Positions 26,142 through 35,011 of a DNA stretch of 64,000 nt are shown here, in pieces (the stretch's first letter is position 1; each line of letters begins with the position of its first letter). Position numbers and translations under genes: made by a program. The DNA comes from Pararhizobium sp. YC-54 (lineage in GTDB: Bacteria; Pseudomonadota; Alphaproteobacteria; Rhizobiales; Rhizobiaceae). The stretch spans positions 124,001-188,000 of the forward strand of contig NZ_JAOYTH010000009.1 in the NCBI RefSeq assembly GCF_025847205.1, in the 5' to 3' direction. Below the pieces are notes generated by a model, which saw nothing but the letters and a program-made list of their open reading frames with translations, ran no database searches and was not told the origin of the DNA.

Positions 26142-26996
26142 ATGCAGATCGACCTCATCGAAACCTTCCTCGACCTGATGGAAACCCGCAGCTTTAACCG
26201 GACGGCCGAGCGGCTGAATATCACGCAATCGACGGTCTCCCACCGCGTCAAGGCGCTGGAGGCACAGTTCAACCGCAAGCTCTTCACCCGCAACAAGGGC
26301 GGCACCGTGCCAACGGCGTCCGGCTTGCGTTTCCTCGATCACGCCAAGGCATTGCAGCGCCAGTGGCATGAAGCGACGCGGGCGGTCGAGAACGCCGGAA
26401 CCTACGAACGCTCGATGCGGCTCGGCATCCAGCATGACCTGGCCGAAGCCTTTGCCGGACAATGGCTATTAGCCATCCGCACGGAATTGCCGGCCACCTC
26501 GATCTATATGGAAGCCGATTACTCCAGTCAGATGAACCGCGATCTCGCCGCCGGCGATCTCGATCTCGCCATCCTCTACACGCCCCACTACCTGCCCGAT
26601 CTTCACTACGAGCGGATCGGCGAAATGACCTATACGCTGGTCGCCACCACAGCGAAAACGGTCGGTGAATTGCTGCCCGAAAATTATATTCAAGCCGTCT
26701 ACTCACCAGCCTTCGATCGCGCGCACAGGCTGGCCCTGCCGCAGCTTTCGGCAGCCCCGCTGGCATCGGGACAGAACATCGCCATAACCGGACTTCTGAA
26801 AACGCTGGGAGGCGCTGCCTACGTGACAGGCGGCACCGCCTTGCGGCTTGAAGGCGAAAGTGCCGCCTTTCCAGTCGCGGACGCCCCCACCATCCAACAG
26901 GCGGTCTATGCCGCCACCAGCATCCGCACACGTCACGCCCACCAGCACCGCCGCATCATCGGCGCCATGCAGGATCTTTTGGGACCGCCGGGATAA
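26142..26996 (+). CDS. LysR-family transcriptional regulator
   Basis: A 284-residue protein; ATG at 26142 (MQIDLIETFLDLMETRSFN) gives the usual LysR N-terminus, and 26127 is an alternative. The helix-turn-helix region is TAERLNITQSTVSHRVKALEAQFNRKLF. The effector domain spans about 90-280. Divergent placement from the two dehydrogenase genes makes it the likely regulator of betaine/methylglycine breakdown. Its 3' end overlaps the convergent GGDEF-EAL gene by 41 bases. Confidence 0.9.
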   Translation: MQIDLIETFLDLMETRSFNRTAERLNITQSTVSHRVKALEAQFNRKLFTRNKGGTVPTASGLRFLDHAKALQRQWHEATRAVENAGTYERSMRLGIQHDLAEAFAGQWLLAIRTELPATSIYMEADYSSQMNRDLAAGDLDLAILYTPHYLPDLHYERIGEMTYTLVATTAKTVGELLPENYIQAVYSPAFDRAHRLALPQLSAAPLASGQNIAITGLLKTLGGAAYVTGGTALRLEGESAAFPVADAPTIQQAVYAATSIRTRHAHQHRRIIGAMQDLLGPPG

Positions 26997-28794
26997 GGAA
27001 GGGCCTTCGCTCCCGGTGCTGCTCGCGGTCCTGCCTCAACTGCGCCAGCATCTCGGCGGCCGGGACCGGATAGGAGATCGCATAACCCTGCAGGACATCG
27101 CAGCCGAGGCGTGTCAGCAGTTTGGCGTGCGCCACCGTCTCGACACCTTCGGCAATGACCTCTATATTGAGCGCCTTGGCGATGTCGATGATCGAGCGTA
27201 ACAAGCGCTTCTGTTCGCGCGATGTCGTGATCGGCAAAACCAGCTGCCGGTCGATCTTCATCCGTCGCGGTTTCAGCTTCACCAACCCGATGATCGACGC
27301 GTGACCGGAGCCGAAATCATCGATCTCGATGTCGATGCCCATGGCCTTCAGACCGGCGACATTGAAAAACACGTCATCCTCGCTGTCGTCGAGGAAAATG
27401 GTTTCCAGCAACTCGAATGACAGCATGTCCGGCTGAACATCCAGATGCCGCAGTTCATCGATCAAAAGCGGATCCGACAGACGGGCGGCAGATACGTTCA
27501 CCGCGATGCGGGGAACATGCACGCCCTGCCGCATCCAGGTCTGGCGATCTTTCAGCGCCGCCTTCAATATTTCAGCATCGAGATCGTCCAGCCGGCCGAG
27601 GTTGCCTGCAACCTTGATGAATTCACCCGGCAGCAGCAAACCGCGCTTCGGATGGCGCCAGCGGGCCAGAACCTCCACCCCGACGATGCGCCGGGTCCGC
27701 GCATCGACCTGGGCCTGATAGTAGGGAATGAACTCCCCTTTCTCCAGTCCATGGGCGAGTTGCCTGCCAACGCGCTGTTCATTGTTGAGCTGCGCCTTCA
27801 GCTGTGCCGAGTACACCTCGACCCGTCCCCTGCCGAGCCTCTTGGCGCGGTGCAGGGCAATATCGGACTGTGCCAGCAGGCTGGCAATATTGCGGCCACT
27901 GGCAGCGGCAACACCGATCGACCCCCCGATGCGCAAGACCTCCTCATCGTGCCGGACCGACTGTTTCAATTGCTGCGTCAGCCGCTCGGCACGGGTTTTG
28001 AGATCATCCAGTGAGACAAAGTTTGCAATCAGAACTGCGAATTCATCGCCGCTGACGCGCGCAATGAACGCGTTCTTCGGCACGTTCTGTTCAATCCGCC
28101 TGGCGCAGGATTTCAAAACCTCGTCCCCGGTCGCATGGCCGGCGGCGTCGTTGATCTGCTTGAACCGGTCCAGACCGATGTGCAGGATCGCCAGCTTTTC
28201 AGGTCCGGCATCCCCGGCAAGCTCCGCCAATCGCCGGTCGAAGAAGCGGCGGTTGGGAAGCCCCGTCAGATAATCGTGCTCAGCGGCATATTCGATCCGC
28301 AAAGTGCTTGCTTCAAGGGCAACCGCGCGCGCCTCCGCGATCGCCTTCTGCCGCCGCAGTTCGCGGTTGAGCAGCACATCCGCCGTCACATCCCATTCGA
28401 CCCCGATGAAGGTGATGTTGCCGTCCTCCTCGAAGCAATAGGCGCGCGAACGAAGATAGCGGGTTTCACCATCCGGCAGAACGATCCGGTATTCCGAAGA
28501 GTAGACATCCCTGGCTGCGATCGCCCGATCGAAATCGGCTTGGGCTTGGGCGAAATCATCGGGATGGATCGCATTCATCCAGACCTCTGCCTTGACGCGC
28601 TTTTGCGTCTTGCCGGTTCCGTAGAGCCGGTGCATCTGCAAATCCCAGACGACTTCATCCTTTTTGGTATCGTGCTCCCACACGCCGATTTGAGACGCGT
28701 CAAGCGCAAGTCCCAAACGGCGAAGAATATTCTGGAATTCCTGTTCGGACCTCGCCGCTTTCATGGTTTTCTCTGTGAGAGATTCTTCGCGCAT
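26956..28794 (-). CDS. PAS-GGDEF-EAL cyclic-di-GMP turnover protein
   Basis: A 612-residue cytoplasmic protein; 28764 is an alternative start. A PAS fold spans about 20-150 (IGVWEHDTKKDEVVWD, GVEWDVTADV), then GGDEF at about 175-335 with the motif SGDEF, then EAL at about 350-590 starting VGVEVLARW. EAL residues needed for hydrolysis are visible: Asn in AVNVSAARL, Glu in FELLET, DDFGSG, Lys in MKIDRQL and Glu in IAEGVET. The phosphodiesterase half therefore looks active. SGDEF is a tolerated variant, so the cyclase half could also work. The stimulus is unknown. Confidence 0.9.
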   Translation of the reverse strand: MREESLTEKTMKAARSEQEFQNILRRLGLALDASQIGVWEHDTKKDEVVWDLQMHRLYGTGKTQKRVKAEVWMNAIHPDDFAQAQADFDRAIAARDVYSSEYRIVLPDGETRYLRSRAYCFEEDGNITFIGVEWDVTADVLLNRELRRQKAIAEARAVALEASTLRIEYAAEHDYLTGLPNRRFFDRRLAELAGDAGPEKLAILHIGLDRFKQINDAAGHATGDEVLKSCARRIEQNVPKNAFIARVSGDEFAVLIANFVSLDDLKTRAERLTQQLKQSVRHDEEVLRIGGSIGVAAASGRNIASLLAQSDIALHRAKRLGRGRVEVYSAQLKAQLNNEQRVGRQLAHGLEKGEFIPYYQAQVDARTRRIVGVEVLARWRHPKRGLLLPGEFIKVAGNLGRLDDLDAEILKAALKDRQTWMRQGVHVPRIAVNVSAARLSDPLLIDELRHLDVQPDMLSFELLETIFLDDSEDDVFFNVAGLKAMGIDIEIDDFGSGHASIIGLVKLKPRRMKIDRQLVLPITTSREQKRLLRSIIDIAKALNIEVIAEGVETVAHAKLLTRLGCDVLQGYAISYPVPAAEMLAQLRQDREQHRERRPFLIPAVPKDPAWRR

Positions 28795-29004
28795 CAGCGT
28801 GGGCGCTATCCTGCGCCAAGATTCCTAAAGAACTATTGTTCCGCTTAGCGCGACGTGTAGTTGGCTATACAAGCAACCATTCAGTGTTATTTCAAGACAA
28901 GGAGTTTGCATTCACTGCAATTTATATGGAATTCGGAATGGTAAATGCGAGCGAACGCCAAAAAACAGCAACGCCAATGCGGCATGGCGCGTCGCAGCCC
29001 CGAA

Positions 29005-29033
29005 TTGACATGACCGGGGCGACAGCCTAATCA
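29005..29033 (+). promoter_or_regulatory. Putative promoter of the cbtBA leader
   Basis: TTGACA at 29005-29010, a 17-base spacer, then TAATCA at 29028-29033. This would place the transcript start near 29040, just before the first conserved block of the cobalamin riboswitch at 29048. Confidence 0.5.
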
Positions 29034-29047
29034 TTGCCGGATCAATT

Positions 29048-29290
29048 GGTTCCCTGGGAGCGAGGCGCTTTCGGGGAGTAAATGGGAACGTGACGGATGG
29101 ACCCATTCTGGGCATCTCTATCACGGCCGACCCCGCGACTGTAGAGCGGTCAGAGCTTGTCATGCCGGTACATCGAGCCGGTAAAAGCCACTGTGGCGAC
29201 GGACCTTGGGTCCCTGCCCCGGGAAGGCGAGACAGGCTCCTTGGCGTGAAAGCGCCTGACGCCGCGAGCCAGGAAACCTGCCGGTTGATG
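29048..29290 (+). promoter_or_regulatory. Cobalamin (B12) riboswitch
   Basis: The leader begins with GGTTCCC and its partner GGGAAC (29085-29090), contains the conserved core GCCACTGTGGC followed by GGGAAGGCG, and ends with GACGCCGCGAGCCAGGAAACCTGCC, whose B12-box portion is 29267-29282. These blocks in this order define the cobalamin class. Short hairpins at 29293-29305 and 29311-29326, just before the cbtB ribosome binding site (CGGAGG), are candidates for the switching element. B12 binding should reduce cbtBA expression. The identification is from conserved blocks, not covariance scoring. Confidence 0.93.
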
Positions 29291-29346
29291 AAGGGCATGG
29301 TGCCCAATTGGTGGGATATTTCCCACGCGCCATCACGGAGGTTGTC

Positions 29347-29523
29347 ATGGCTACGACTACAGTTTCGAGCGTCCCGCTTTCCCTCAACGACCGCATCACG
29401 ACCGCTATTCTCGCCCTTTTGATCGGCGGATTTCTGGTTTTCGGTGCCGGCCTTGCCAATTCCGCCGTGCTGCACGATACCGCTCACGACGTTCGCCATT
29501 CCTACGGCTTCCCCTGTCACTGA
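29347..29523 (+). CDS. cbtB: Cobalt transporter subunit CbtB
   Basis: A 58-residue membrane peptide; ATG at 29347 follows CGGAGG. One transmembrane helix (about 19-38, ILALLIGGFLVFGAGLA) is followed by a His-rich tail, HDTAHDVRHSYGFPCH, the metal-binding tail typical of CbtB. With CbtA it is thought to form a cobalt uptake system. Placement behind the B12 riboswitch supports this. Confidence 0.93.
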   Translation: MATTTVSSVPLSLNDRITTAILALLIGGFLVFGAGLANSAVLHDTAHDVRHSYGFPCH

Positions 29524-29710
29524 TGTAGGGCCGTGGAAGGCTCTGCGCTTTCCGCACTCTATCGACGAGTAGCATTGCGGATTTCCTATGGAAATCGCGC
29601 GACGGTGGATTACGCCCATGCCTTGGCATCGGGCGGCATTTGCCGTGGGAAATCGAAACACAGCAAGCGTGCGAGCACTGATCTGCTCCGCTTGAGTTTA
29701 GGGGTATCAA

Positions 29711-30481
29711 ATGATTGTCAAAACACTTCTGGCCGCATTGGTGGCCGGATTGATCGCGGGCGTCTTCATGACAGCGGCGCAGGAATTGCGGGTGGTCCCG
29801 CTCATCCTTCATGCCGAGGAATATGAAGCAAAGGAACCCGCTGCAGAGCCACCGGCTGGCACGCAAGGCCAGCAGCACTCCTCGCTCGGCCGTTCCTCGC
29901 TGATCGGCGAAATGCTGTCGGCACTCTCGCCGATCACGCCCGCCTACGCCCATGAGGGCGAGCACGAAGACGAGGGCGGCATCATGTTCGGCATGAGCCG
30001 GTTCTCCGGCACACTGCTCGCCAATCTGGTGGCGGGCGCTGGCTTTGGCCTGTTGCTCGCGGGGGCCAGCCTTGCCTTCAACCATCCGATTACCCTGCGC
30101 AACGGCGCGCTGTGGGGCGCCTGCGGCTGGCTGGCGGTCCACCTCCTGCCCGCCATCGGCCTGCCGCCGGAATTGCCGGGCTTTCCTGCAGCCGATCTTC
30201 ACGACCGGCAGATTTGGTGGATTGCAACGATCGCACTGTCGGCGGCCGGCCTCTATCTGATCGTGCTGCGTGGTGAAATCGCCGCCAAGGTCATCGGCCT
30301 TGCTCTGCTTGCCGCGCCGCATGCCTATGGTGCGCCGCAGCCGTCGGACATTTCGAGCCCGGTTCCGGCCGTTCTCGGCGCGGAATTCGCGGTCGCTGCT
30401 CTCGCAACGACACTGGCGTTCTGGATCGTGCTTGGCGTGATCTCGGGCTACCTGAACGAGCGCTTTTTGAAATCGGCCTGA
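29711..30481 (+). CDS. cbtA: Cobalt transporter subunit CbtA
   Basis: A 256-residue inner-membrane protein with about five hydrophobic helices (near 5-22, 97-122, 128-146, 161-185 and 220-245) and a His/Glu-rich stretch HEGEHEDEGG near residue 80. This matches the CbtA family, always paired with CbtB. It lies 187 bases after cbtB; the gap holds no second riboswitch that I can recognise, so both genes are probably on one transcript. Convergent with the FhuF-like gene. Confidence 0.9.
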   Translation: MIVKTLLAALVAGLIAGVFMTAAQELRVVPLILHAEEYEAKEPAAEPPAGTQGQQHSSLGRSSLIGEMLSALSPITPAYAHEGEHEDEGGIMFGMSRFSGTLLANLVAGAGFGLLLAGASLAFNHPITLRNGALWGACGWLAVHLLPAIGLPPELPGFPAADLHDRQIWWIATIALSAAGLYLIVLRGEIAAKVIGLALLAAPHAYGAPQPSDISSPVPAVLGAEFAVAALATTLAFWIVLGVISGYLNERFLKSA

Positions 30482-30526
30482 GCCTATATCAGCGTCGCGC
30501 AAGGCATGTCTTGCGCGGCAACGCCA

Positions 30527-31387
30527 TCACAGACCGCCGGTGCGCTCCACATGGGCGCGCAGGCGGTCCTTTTGTGTCTGACCATCGAGAAGCACGCAGA
30601 CATCGCAAAAATCCCCGCCCTCTGTTCGATAGTAGAGACAGCAGCCACCCCTTAGGCGGAAGTTGCGCTCGGTTGGAACGCCCTTACAAACGGCGCTGAT
30701 CTTCGTGTAGCGCGCCGCCTCGGAGAAGAATGGCGAGCCCGTCCTGTTGATGATGGCAAGGGCTGCAGTCATTGCGCGCTCCTCTTCATCCAAGGCTGCG
30801 CCGACCTCGAGAAAAGCACCCGCAATGCCATCGGCCACCAGCCGCCATTGTGCGACGGGAGACAGGCTGGTGCGGGCTTGCAGCACGCCAATCACCGGCA
30901 TGAAGCCTTCGACGAACACATCGTGAAGGAGCGACGCCCGGTCATGACGGTGCAAACTGCGCCCGAAGCGGAAATGAAGACGGCGGGCATCGGATGGACC
31001 AGTTTCAGAGGAAACGAGGCCATCTTGAACGAAAGGCTCGAACCGCATCGCCAGGCGATCCGGACGCAGGTCAGGAATCAGCCCCGTCCGCAAATAGACG
31101 GCGGCAGCCGCTATACTGAGATGGTGGCTGTAGAATGAGATGAGATGCGCGCCTCTTACGCGGTCGTCCATGCCGGCTGCAAAGCGGTTCTGATAGTCGA
31201 GCAGGCACTCGACCATAGTTCCATCATGACGCCATGCGTCAGTCAGGGGCAGAAAATCGCTGTCTCGCAGCCCCAGCGACACAGCGACCTGCGGAAAATG
31301 CTCCGCCTGCCAGCGAATGGCAGCCTGCTGTCCGTCGGCATCTCGAATACGGCCTGAATCTCGGTTCTCGTCCAAAGGGGCGCCCAT
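30527..31387 (-). CDS. FhuF-like ferric-siderophore reductase, second copy
   Basis: A 286-residue protein with AGGAG before the start at 31387. The C-terminus has C249, C250, C261 and C264 in the canonical FhuF [2Fe-2S] spacing CC-x10-C-x2-C (GGCCLYYR, then FCDVC). The N-terminal two thirds resemble IucA/IucC- or FhuF-associated helical regions, with FYSHHLSIAAAAVYLRTG. It is not linked to a siderophore operon: it sits 23 bases after a glycoamylase-type gene and converges on cbtA. It probably reduces a different iron chelate. Confidence 0.8.
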   Translation of the reverse strand: MGAPLDENRDSGRIRDADGQQAAIRWQAEHFPQVAVSLGLRDSDFLPLTDAWRHDGTMVECLLDYQNRFAAGMDDRVRGAHLISFYSHHLSIAAAAVYLRTGLIPDLRPDRLAMRFEPFVQDGLVSSETGPSDARRLHFRFGRSLHRHDRASLLHDVFVEGFMPVIGVLQARTSLSPVAQWRLVADGIAGAFLEVGAALDEEERAMTAALAIINRTGSPFFSEAARYTKISAVCKGVPTERNFRLRGGCCLYYRTEGGDFCDVCVLLDGQTQKDRLRAHVERTGGL

Positions 31388-31410
31388 TGTCTCCTGGCAG
31401 CCCGTTTACC

Positions 31411-32700
31411 TCAAAGCCAGCCGCCGGAAAAGCCCGCCCGCCTGAGGCCGCGCCGGATAACCGGCGATTGGCGCAGCATGTTCCAGTACAGGCCGCTGCG
31501 ATGGTTCTCGATCATCATCACCAAGAGCCCCTGGTCAAGACCAACGCTGCGGTCGTTGAGCCAGCCCTCCGCCGTCTTGCCGGGAACGCTCGGATTGAAA
31601 CTGCCGACAAAACGCCCTGCCGCGATAACATCGGGATAGCTTGAGAGGATATGCCGCGTTGCCGACATCGCGGCCCTCGGCTCGAACGGCAGGCATGCAA
31701 GCGGCGCCCACGGCGCGATCGTGCCGTCATCCGGTCCAAGCGGCGCGCCGCGCGCGGCGTAACCGGCAAACTGCTGGCGCCGTCCATCCTGCAGGCGCCG
31801 CGGACGCAGCGGACCGTCGCAGGATGTCAGCCCCCATGCGTCGGCGCCGTAGCCTGTAAAGTTGCCGGGATTGGCAATCGCATAATCGCGCTGGACGGCA
31901 ATGGCGCGCCGGGTGTTTTCGAAATAATCCGTATCATGTGCCGCCATGGCGGCATCGCGAATACCCCTGAAATCAATCCACGCGTGTGAAAACAGGTGGA
32001 TGAAGAGCGGGCCGGCATAGAGGAACGGCTTGTCCTTCACGGTCATCCAGTCAAACTTGCTCGCAAAGCCGTCATAACTGTCCTTGTCGATTGGATACGA
32101 GGGAGAGGCCAGAGCAAGTGTGTAGAGAATGATCGCTTCACTGTAGGATTTCCAGTGATAGGGCAGAAACCCCGTCCGCGGCTTCCACCCCAGCCAAAAG
32201 GCCCCCTTGCCGTCCAGCGCCCAGGCCCAGTTAGCCCGGGCATAGAGCATATCGGCGTGGGACCTGATCTCGGTCTCGACCTCATTGTCCTGGTTGAAAT
32301 ACCCAGCCGCGGTTATCATGCCTGCAATCAGGAGCGCGCTGTCGATCAGCGAAAGCTCGCTGCGCCATGTCCGCAAACCCGTTTTCATGTCGAGAAAGTG
32401 GTAGTAGAGCCCTTTGTAGCCGGTGGCCTCCTTGTTGCGGCTTTGCAGGCTTCCGGCAAAGAACCGCAAGGTCGTCAGCGTTCTTGCCGCGGCGTCCTGC
32501 CGGCTCATCCACCCTCGCTCAACACCGGCAGGATAGGCGGAAAGTCCGAAGCCGGTCGCGGCGATACTCGATGGCGCACCCGGCAGCGACGTATCGGCAA
32601 TCAAGCCGTTTTCAGGATTAACGAAGGTAAGAAAGTACCCAAACGCTGCTTGCTGCAACCGGTCGAGAATAACCGGGTCGGTGTCATTTTTCAGAAGCAT
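31411..32700 (-). CDS. Glycoamylase-like domain protein
   Basis: A 429-residue protein without an obvious signal peptide. The pattern FGYFLTFVNPENGLIADTS, SIAATGFGLSAYPAGVERGW, GLYYHFLDMKTG and SELSLIDSALLIAGM is that of the glycoamylase-like (alpha/alpha toroid) family found alone or fused to cyclic beta-glucan synthases. Acidic residues in the E-L-S-L-I-D segment are likely catalytic. Substrate unknown, probably a beta- or cyclic glucan. It is read just ahead of the FhuF-like gene and may share its transcript. Confidence 0.82.
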   Translation of the reverse strand: MLLKNDTDPVILDRLQQAAFGYFLTFVNPENGLIADTSLPGAPSSIAATGFGLSAYPAGVERGWMSRQDAAARTLTTLRFFAGSLQSRNKEATGYKGLYYHFLDMKTGLRTWRSELSLIDSALLIAGMITAAGYFNQDNEVETEIRSHADMLYARANWAWALDGKGAFWLGWKPRTGFLPYHWKSYSEAIILYTLALASPSYPIDKDSYDGFASKFDWMTVKDKPFLYAGPLFIHLFSHAWIDFRGIRDAAMAAHDTDYFENTRRAIAVQRDYAIANPGNFTGYGADAWGLTSCDGPLRPRRLQDGRRQQFAGYAARGAPLGPDDGTIAPWAPLACLPFEPRAAMSATRHILSSYPDVIAAGRFVGSFNPSVPGKTAEGWLNDRSVGLDQGLLVMMIENHRSGLYWNMLRQSPVIRRGLRRAGFSGGWL

Positions 32701-32730
32701 TGCAGGCTCACTCCAGTCAATTTGCCAGCT

Positions 32731-32744
32731 TCACCACATGGTGA
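32731..32744. promoter_or_regulatory. Palindrome in the glycoamylase / DUF1194 divergent gap
   Basis: TCACCA-CA-TGGTGA is a perfect inverted repeat with a 2-base centre, 31 bases upstream of the minus-strand glycoamylase start. It could be an operator for either divergent gene. The evidence is position and symmetry only. Confidence 0.3.
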
Positions 32745-32870
32745 CAACCGATACAAATCACCGATTGTTGAACTCGTCGGCATCCCGAACGGTTATGGAA
32801 CGGTCACGGAACGTTCGAGTTGTGTTACATTTTAGTCTCATACGATCCGCAGCAGTGATTGGATGACACG

Positions 32871-33668
32871 ATGCTCACAACGCTTGCGATGCTTTTTGCG
32901 CTTTCAAGCACGCCAGTCGCGACACCGGCCGCCGGCATTGCCCAGGTCGATGTCGCGCTGGTGCTTGCCGTCGATATGTCAGGCTCGATGGATCTTGAAG
33001 AAGCGCGCGTGCAGCGCATGGGCTATGTCGAGGCTTTGCGCCATCCGGATTTCATCAACGCGGTCACAGCAGGCCTCAACGGCCGAATCGCCATCAGCTA
33101 TTTCGAATGGGCCGGCAGCGTCAACGAAACCTCCGTGGTCGGCTGGCAACTGATCGACGACGCAAACGATGCCGCAGCGCTGGCCGAACATCTTGCCTCC
33201 CGGCCGGTATTTACCCGCCGGGGCACTTCGATTTCCAACGCGATCTTCTTCGCATCGAAACTTATGGCAGCCAGTCCTTACGATGCGTTGCGCCGCGTCG
33301 TCGACGTCTCCGGCGACGGACCGAACAATCTGGGGCCGCCGGTCAATCCTGCCCGCGACGCAGCCGTTGCCAACGGCATCATCATCAACGGCCTTGCCAT
33401 TCTCATCCGCCCGTCCGGCGGCGCGGGTTCGCTTGACCGGTACTATGCCGACTGCGTTATCGGCGGCCCGGGCTCTTTCGTTCTGCCGGTCCATCAGCCG
33501 GAAGATTTCGCCGTCGCCATCCGTCAGAAACTGGTCATGGAGGTCAGCCGCACCAGCCCGGCGGCGCAGATTGTTCCGGTTCAGAGCGCCCCATCCACCG
33601 ACTGTCTGATAGGCGAGAAACTGCGTCCCGGCTTTCTCGACCGGGTTTATCCGGAACTGGATAAATAA
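32871..33668 (+). CDS. DUF1194 domain (vWA-like) secreted protein
   Basis: A 265-residue protein; ATG 32871 is preferred, with TTG 32859 possible. A signal peptide (LTTLAMLFALSSTPVATPA) is followed by VDVALVLAVDMSGSMDLEEARVQ, a metal-ion-dependent adhesion-like D-x-S-x-S motif, then ISYFEWAG and VVDVSGDGPNN. This is the DUF1194 family, common in rhizobia and of unknown function. It is expected in the periplasm. It stands alone between divergent and convergent neighbours. Confidence 0.88.
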   Translation: MLTTLAMLFALSSTPVATPAAGIAQVDVALVLAVDMSGSMDLEEARVQRMGYVEALRHPDFINAVTAGLNGRIAISYFEWAGSVNETSVVGWQLIDDANDAAALAEHLASRPVFTRRGTSISNAIFFASKLMAASPYDALRRVVDVSGDGPNNLGPPVNPARDAAVANGIIINGLAILIRPSGGAGSLDRYYADCVIGGPGSFVLPVHQPEDFAVAIRQKLVMEVSRTSPAAQIVPVQSAPSTDCLIGEKLRPGFLDRVYPELDK

Positions 33669-33736
33669 ACCCCGCTGCGATCGCGCTCAGCAAATGTGCC
33701 GCCGCAAAAGGCGAGATGCACGATCACTCGTGCTGG

Positions 33737-35011
33737 TCACGCATGAGCCGCCGCGATCACCCGTGCCGCCGCCTCACGGCCGGCGATGATGGCACCTTCG
33801 ATATAGGCCGGAAATGACGAGGCCAGTTCCGATGAAGCGAAATGGACCGGCGGCGCACCGGAGCGGAGAATGTCTTCGGTATCATAGGCCTGAAGATCGG
33901 TGATCACATCGCTGTAGCCGCCGCCGCTCCAAGGATCACCAACCCAGTCGCGGATCAGCAGTCCCGTGACATCCTCTGCTGCTTCACCCAGGGCCTCGAT
34001 CAGCCGCCGGCGAATTTCGGCCTCGATGAACGCACTCCCCTTTGCGCTCCATTCGGCAGCAAGCGGGCCGCCTGCGAACACGACCAGCGCCGTCGCCTGT
34101 GCGCTGCTGACATCGCAGGCAAAAAGCCCGAGCGTATCGCGCCACACGACCATTCCGCTCAAACCCCGGTCGCGCCATAACGGCCGCTCGTAGCGGACCA
34201 GCGTCTTGATCACCGTTCCGCTCTTCCAGGCGCCCAGTGCGTCGGCGAGCGGCTTGGGCAGATCAGGCTGATGTGCAATGCGCGACGCCATCACCGGTGG
34301 CACGGCAATGATCGCCTGCCGCGCCGTCAATACCGCGCCATTGCCAGTCGCAACCGAAACCGAACCGTCTGCGCGGGTTATGCGGACGACGGGTGTTCCG
34401 AGCCGCAAGCGCTGATGAAGCTTTGCCGCCAGAGCCACGGCCACGGCATGGATCGTGCCTTCGGCAAAATATTGCAGCTCGTTGCCGTTGCTGATCGTGC
34501 GCCGGTCGTTGTCGATCAGGTACCAGAGCGGAATCTCGCCGATCGGCCGGCACCAGAGCCCCTGGACCATCGCCTGATAGCTGGCTTTTGCGCCCGGCGG
34601 ATCGCTCTGGCGGGCAAGCCATTCGCCCGCAGTCAATCCGCTAATCCCCGGATCGCGCGGGTCAATCCTGTTGGCCCGGGCGCGGATACGGCCGGCCTCC
34701 GCAAAGGACGAACCGGCCCCGGCAAGAGCCTGCGGCTGGATCAGGAAGGCGCCTTCCATCGGCGTTTCCACCAGCGGCAAGCTGAACCGCCGCGTCAGTG
34801 CCATCTCATTGGGCATCTCGTCGCAGATGAATTGACCACCGGTATCCATCGCCACGCCATCGGCAAAAGCCGTCGCCTCCACCCGCCCGCCAACGCGGTC
34901 GCGCGCTTCGAGCACGATGACATCGAGACCAACGGAAACCAGCGCATCAGCCGCCGAAAGGCCGGCAAAACCGGCCCCGACAACGATCACATCTGCATCA
35001 TATCCGCTCAA
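33737..35011 (-). CDS. Flavin-dependent amine oxidase (FAD/NAD(P)-binding)
   Basis: The reading frame continues to 35311, but homology-like sequence begins only at LSGYDADVIVVGAGFAGLSAADAL; a TTG at 35011 preceded by AAGGCGG is the best start, giving 424 residues. GxGxxG and EARDRVGGR are the FAD-binding hallmarks of monoamine/polyamine oxidases. The C-terminal GAPPVHFASSELASSFPAYIEGA closes the flavin site. It probably oxidises a primary or secondary amine. The PotABCD-type importer upstream on the same strand (35371-39716) would supply substrate. Confidence 0.83.
   Translation of the reverse strand: MSGYDADVIVVGAGFAGLSAADALVSVGLDVIVLEARDRVGGRVEATAFADGVAMDTGGQFICDEMPNEMALTRRFSLPLVETPMEGAFLIQPQALAGAGSSFAEAGRIRARANRIDPRDPGISGLTAGEWLARQSDPPGAKASYQAMVQGLWCRPIGEIPLWYLIDNDRRTISNGNELQYFAEGTIHAVAVALAAKLHQRLRLGTPVVRITRADGSVSVATGNGAVLTARQAIIAVPPVMASRIAHQPDLPKPLADALGAWKSGTVIKTLVRYERPLWRDRGLSGMVVWRDTLGLFACDVSSAQATALVVFAGGPLAAEWSAKGSAFIEAEIRRRLIEALGEAAEDVTGLLIRDWVGDPWSGGGYSDVITDLQAYDTEDILRSGAPPVHFASSELASSFPAYIEGAIIAGREAAARVIAAAHA

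Noticed and set aside
26956-28794. Claim that the GGDEF domain is dead because the motif is SGDEF
   Set aside because: Ser at the first position is found in active cyclases, so inactivity cannot be stated from the motif alone.
28836-29030. Small plus-strand frame of 64 codons before the cobalamin riboswitch
   Set aside because: Its codons run through the cbt promoter, it has no family resemblance, and AAGGAG at about 28900 is not at a usable distance from an ATG in the same frame.
29405-30502. Minus-strand frame of 365 codons over cbtBA
   Set aside because: Shadow of cbtB and cbtA; it crosses both genes and the spacer and has no domain pattern.
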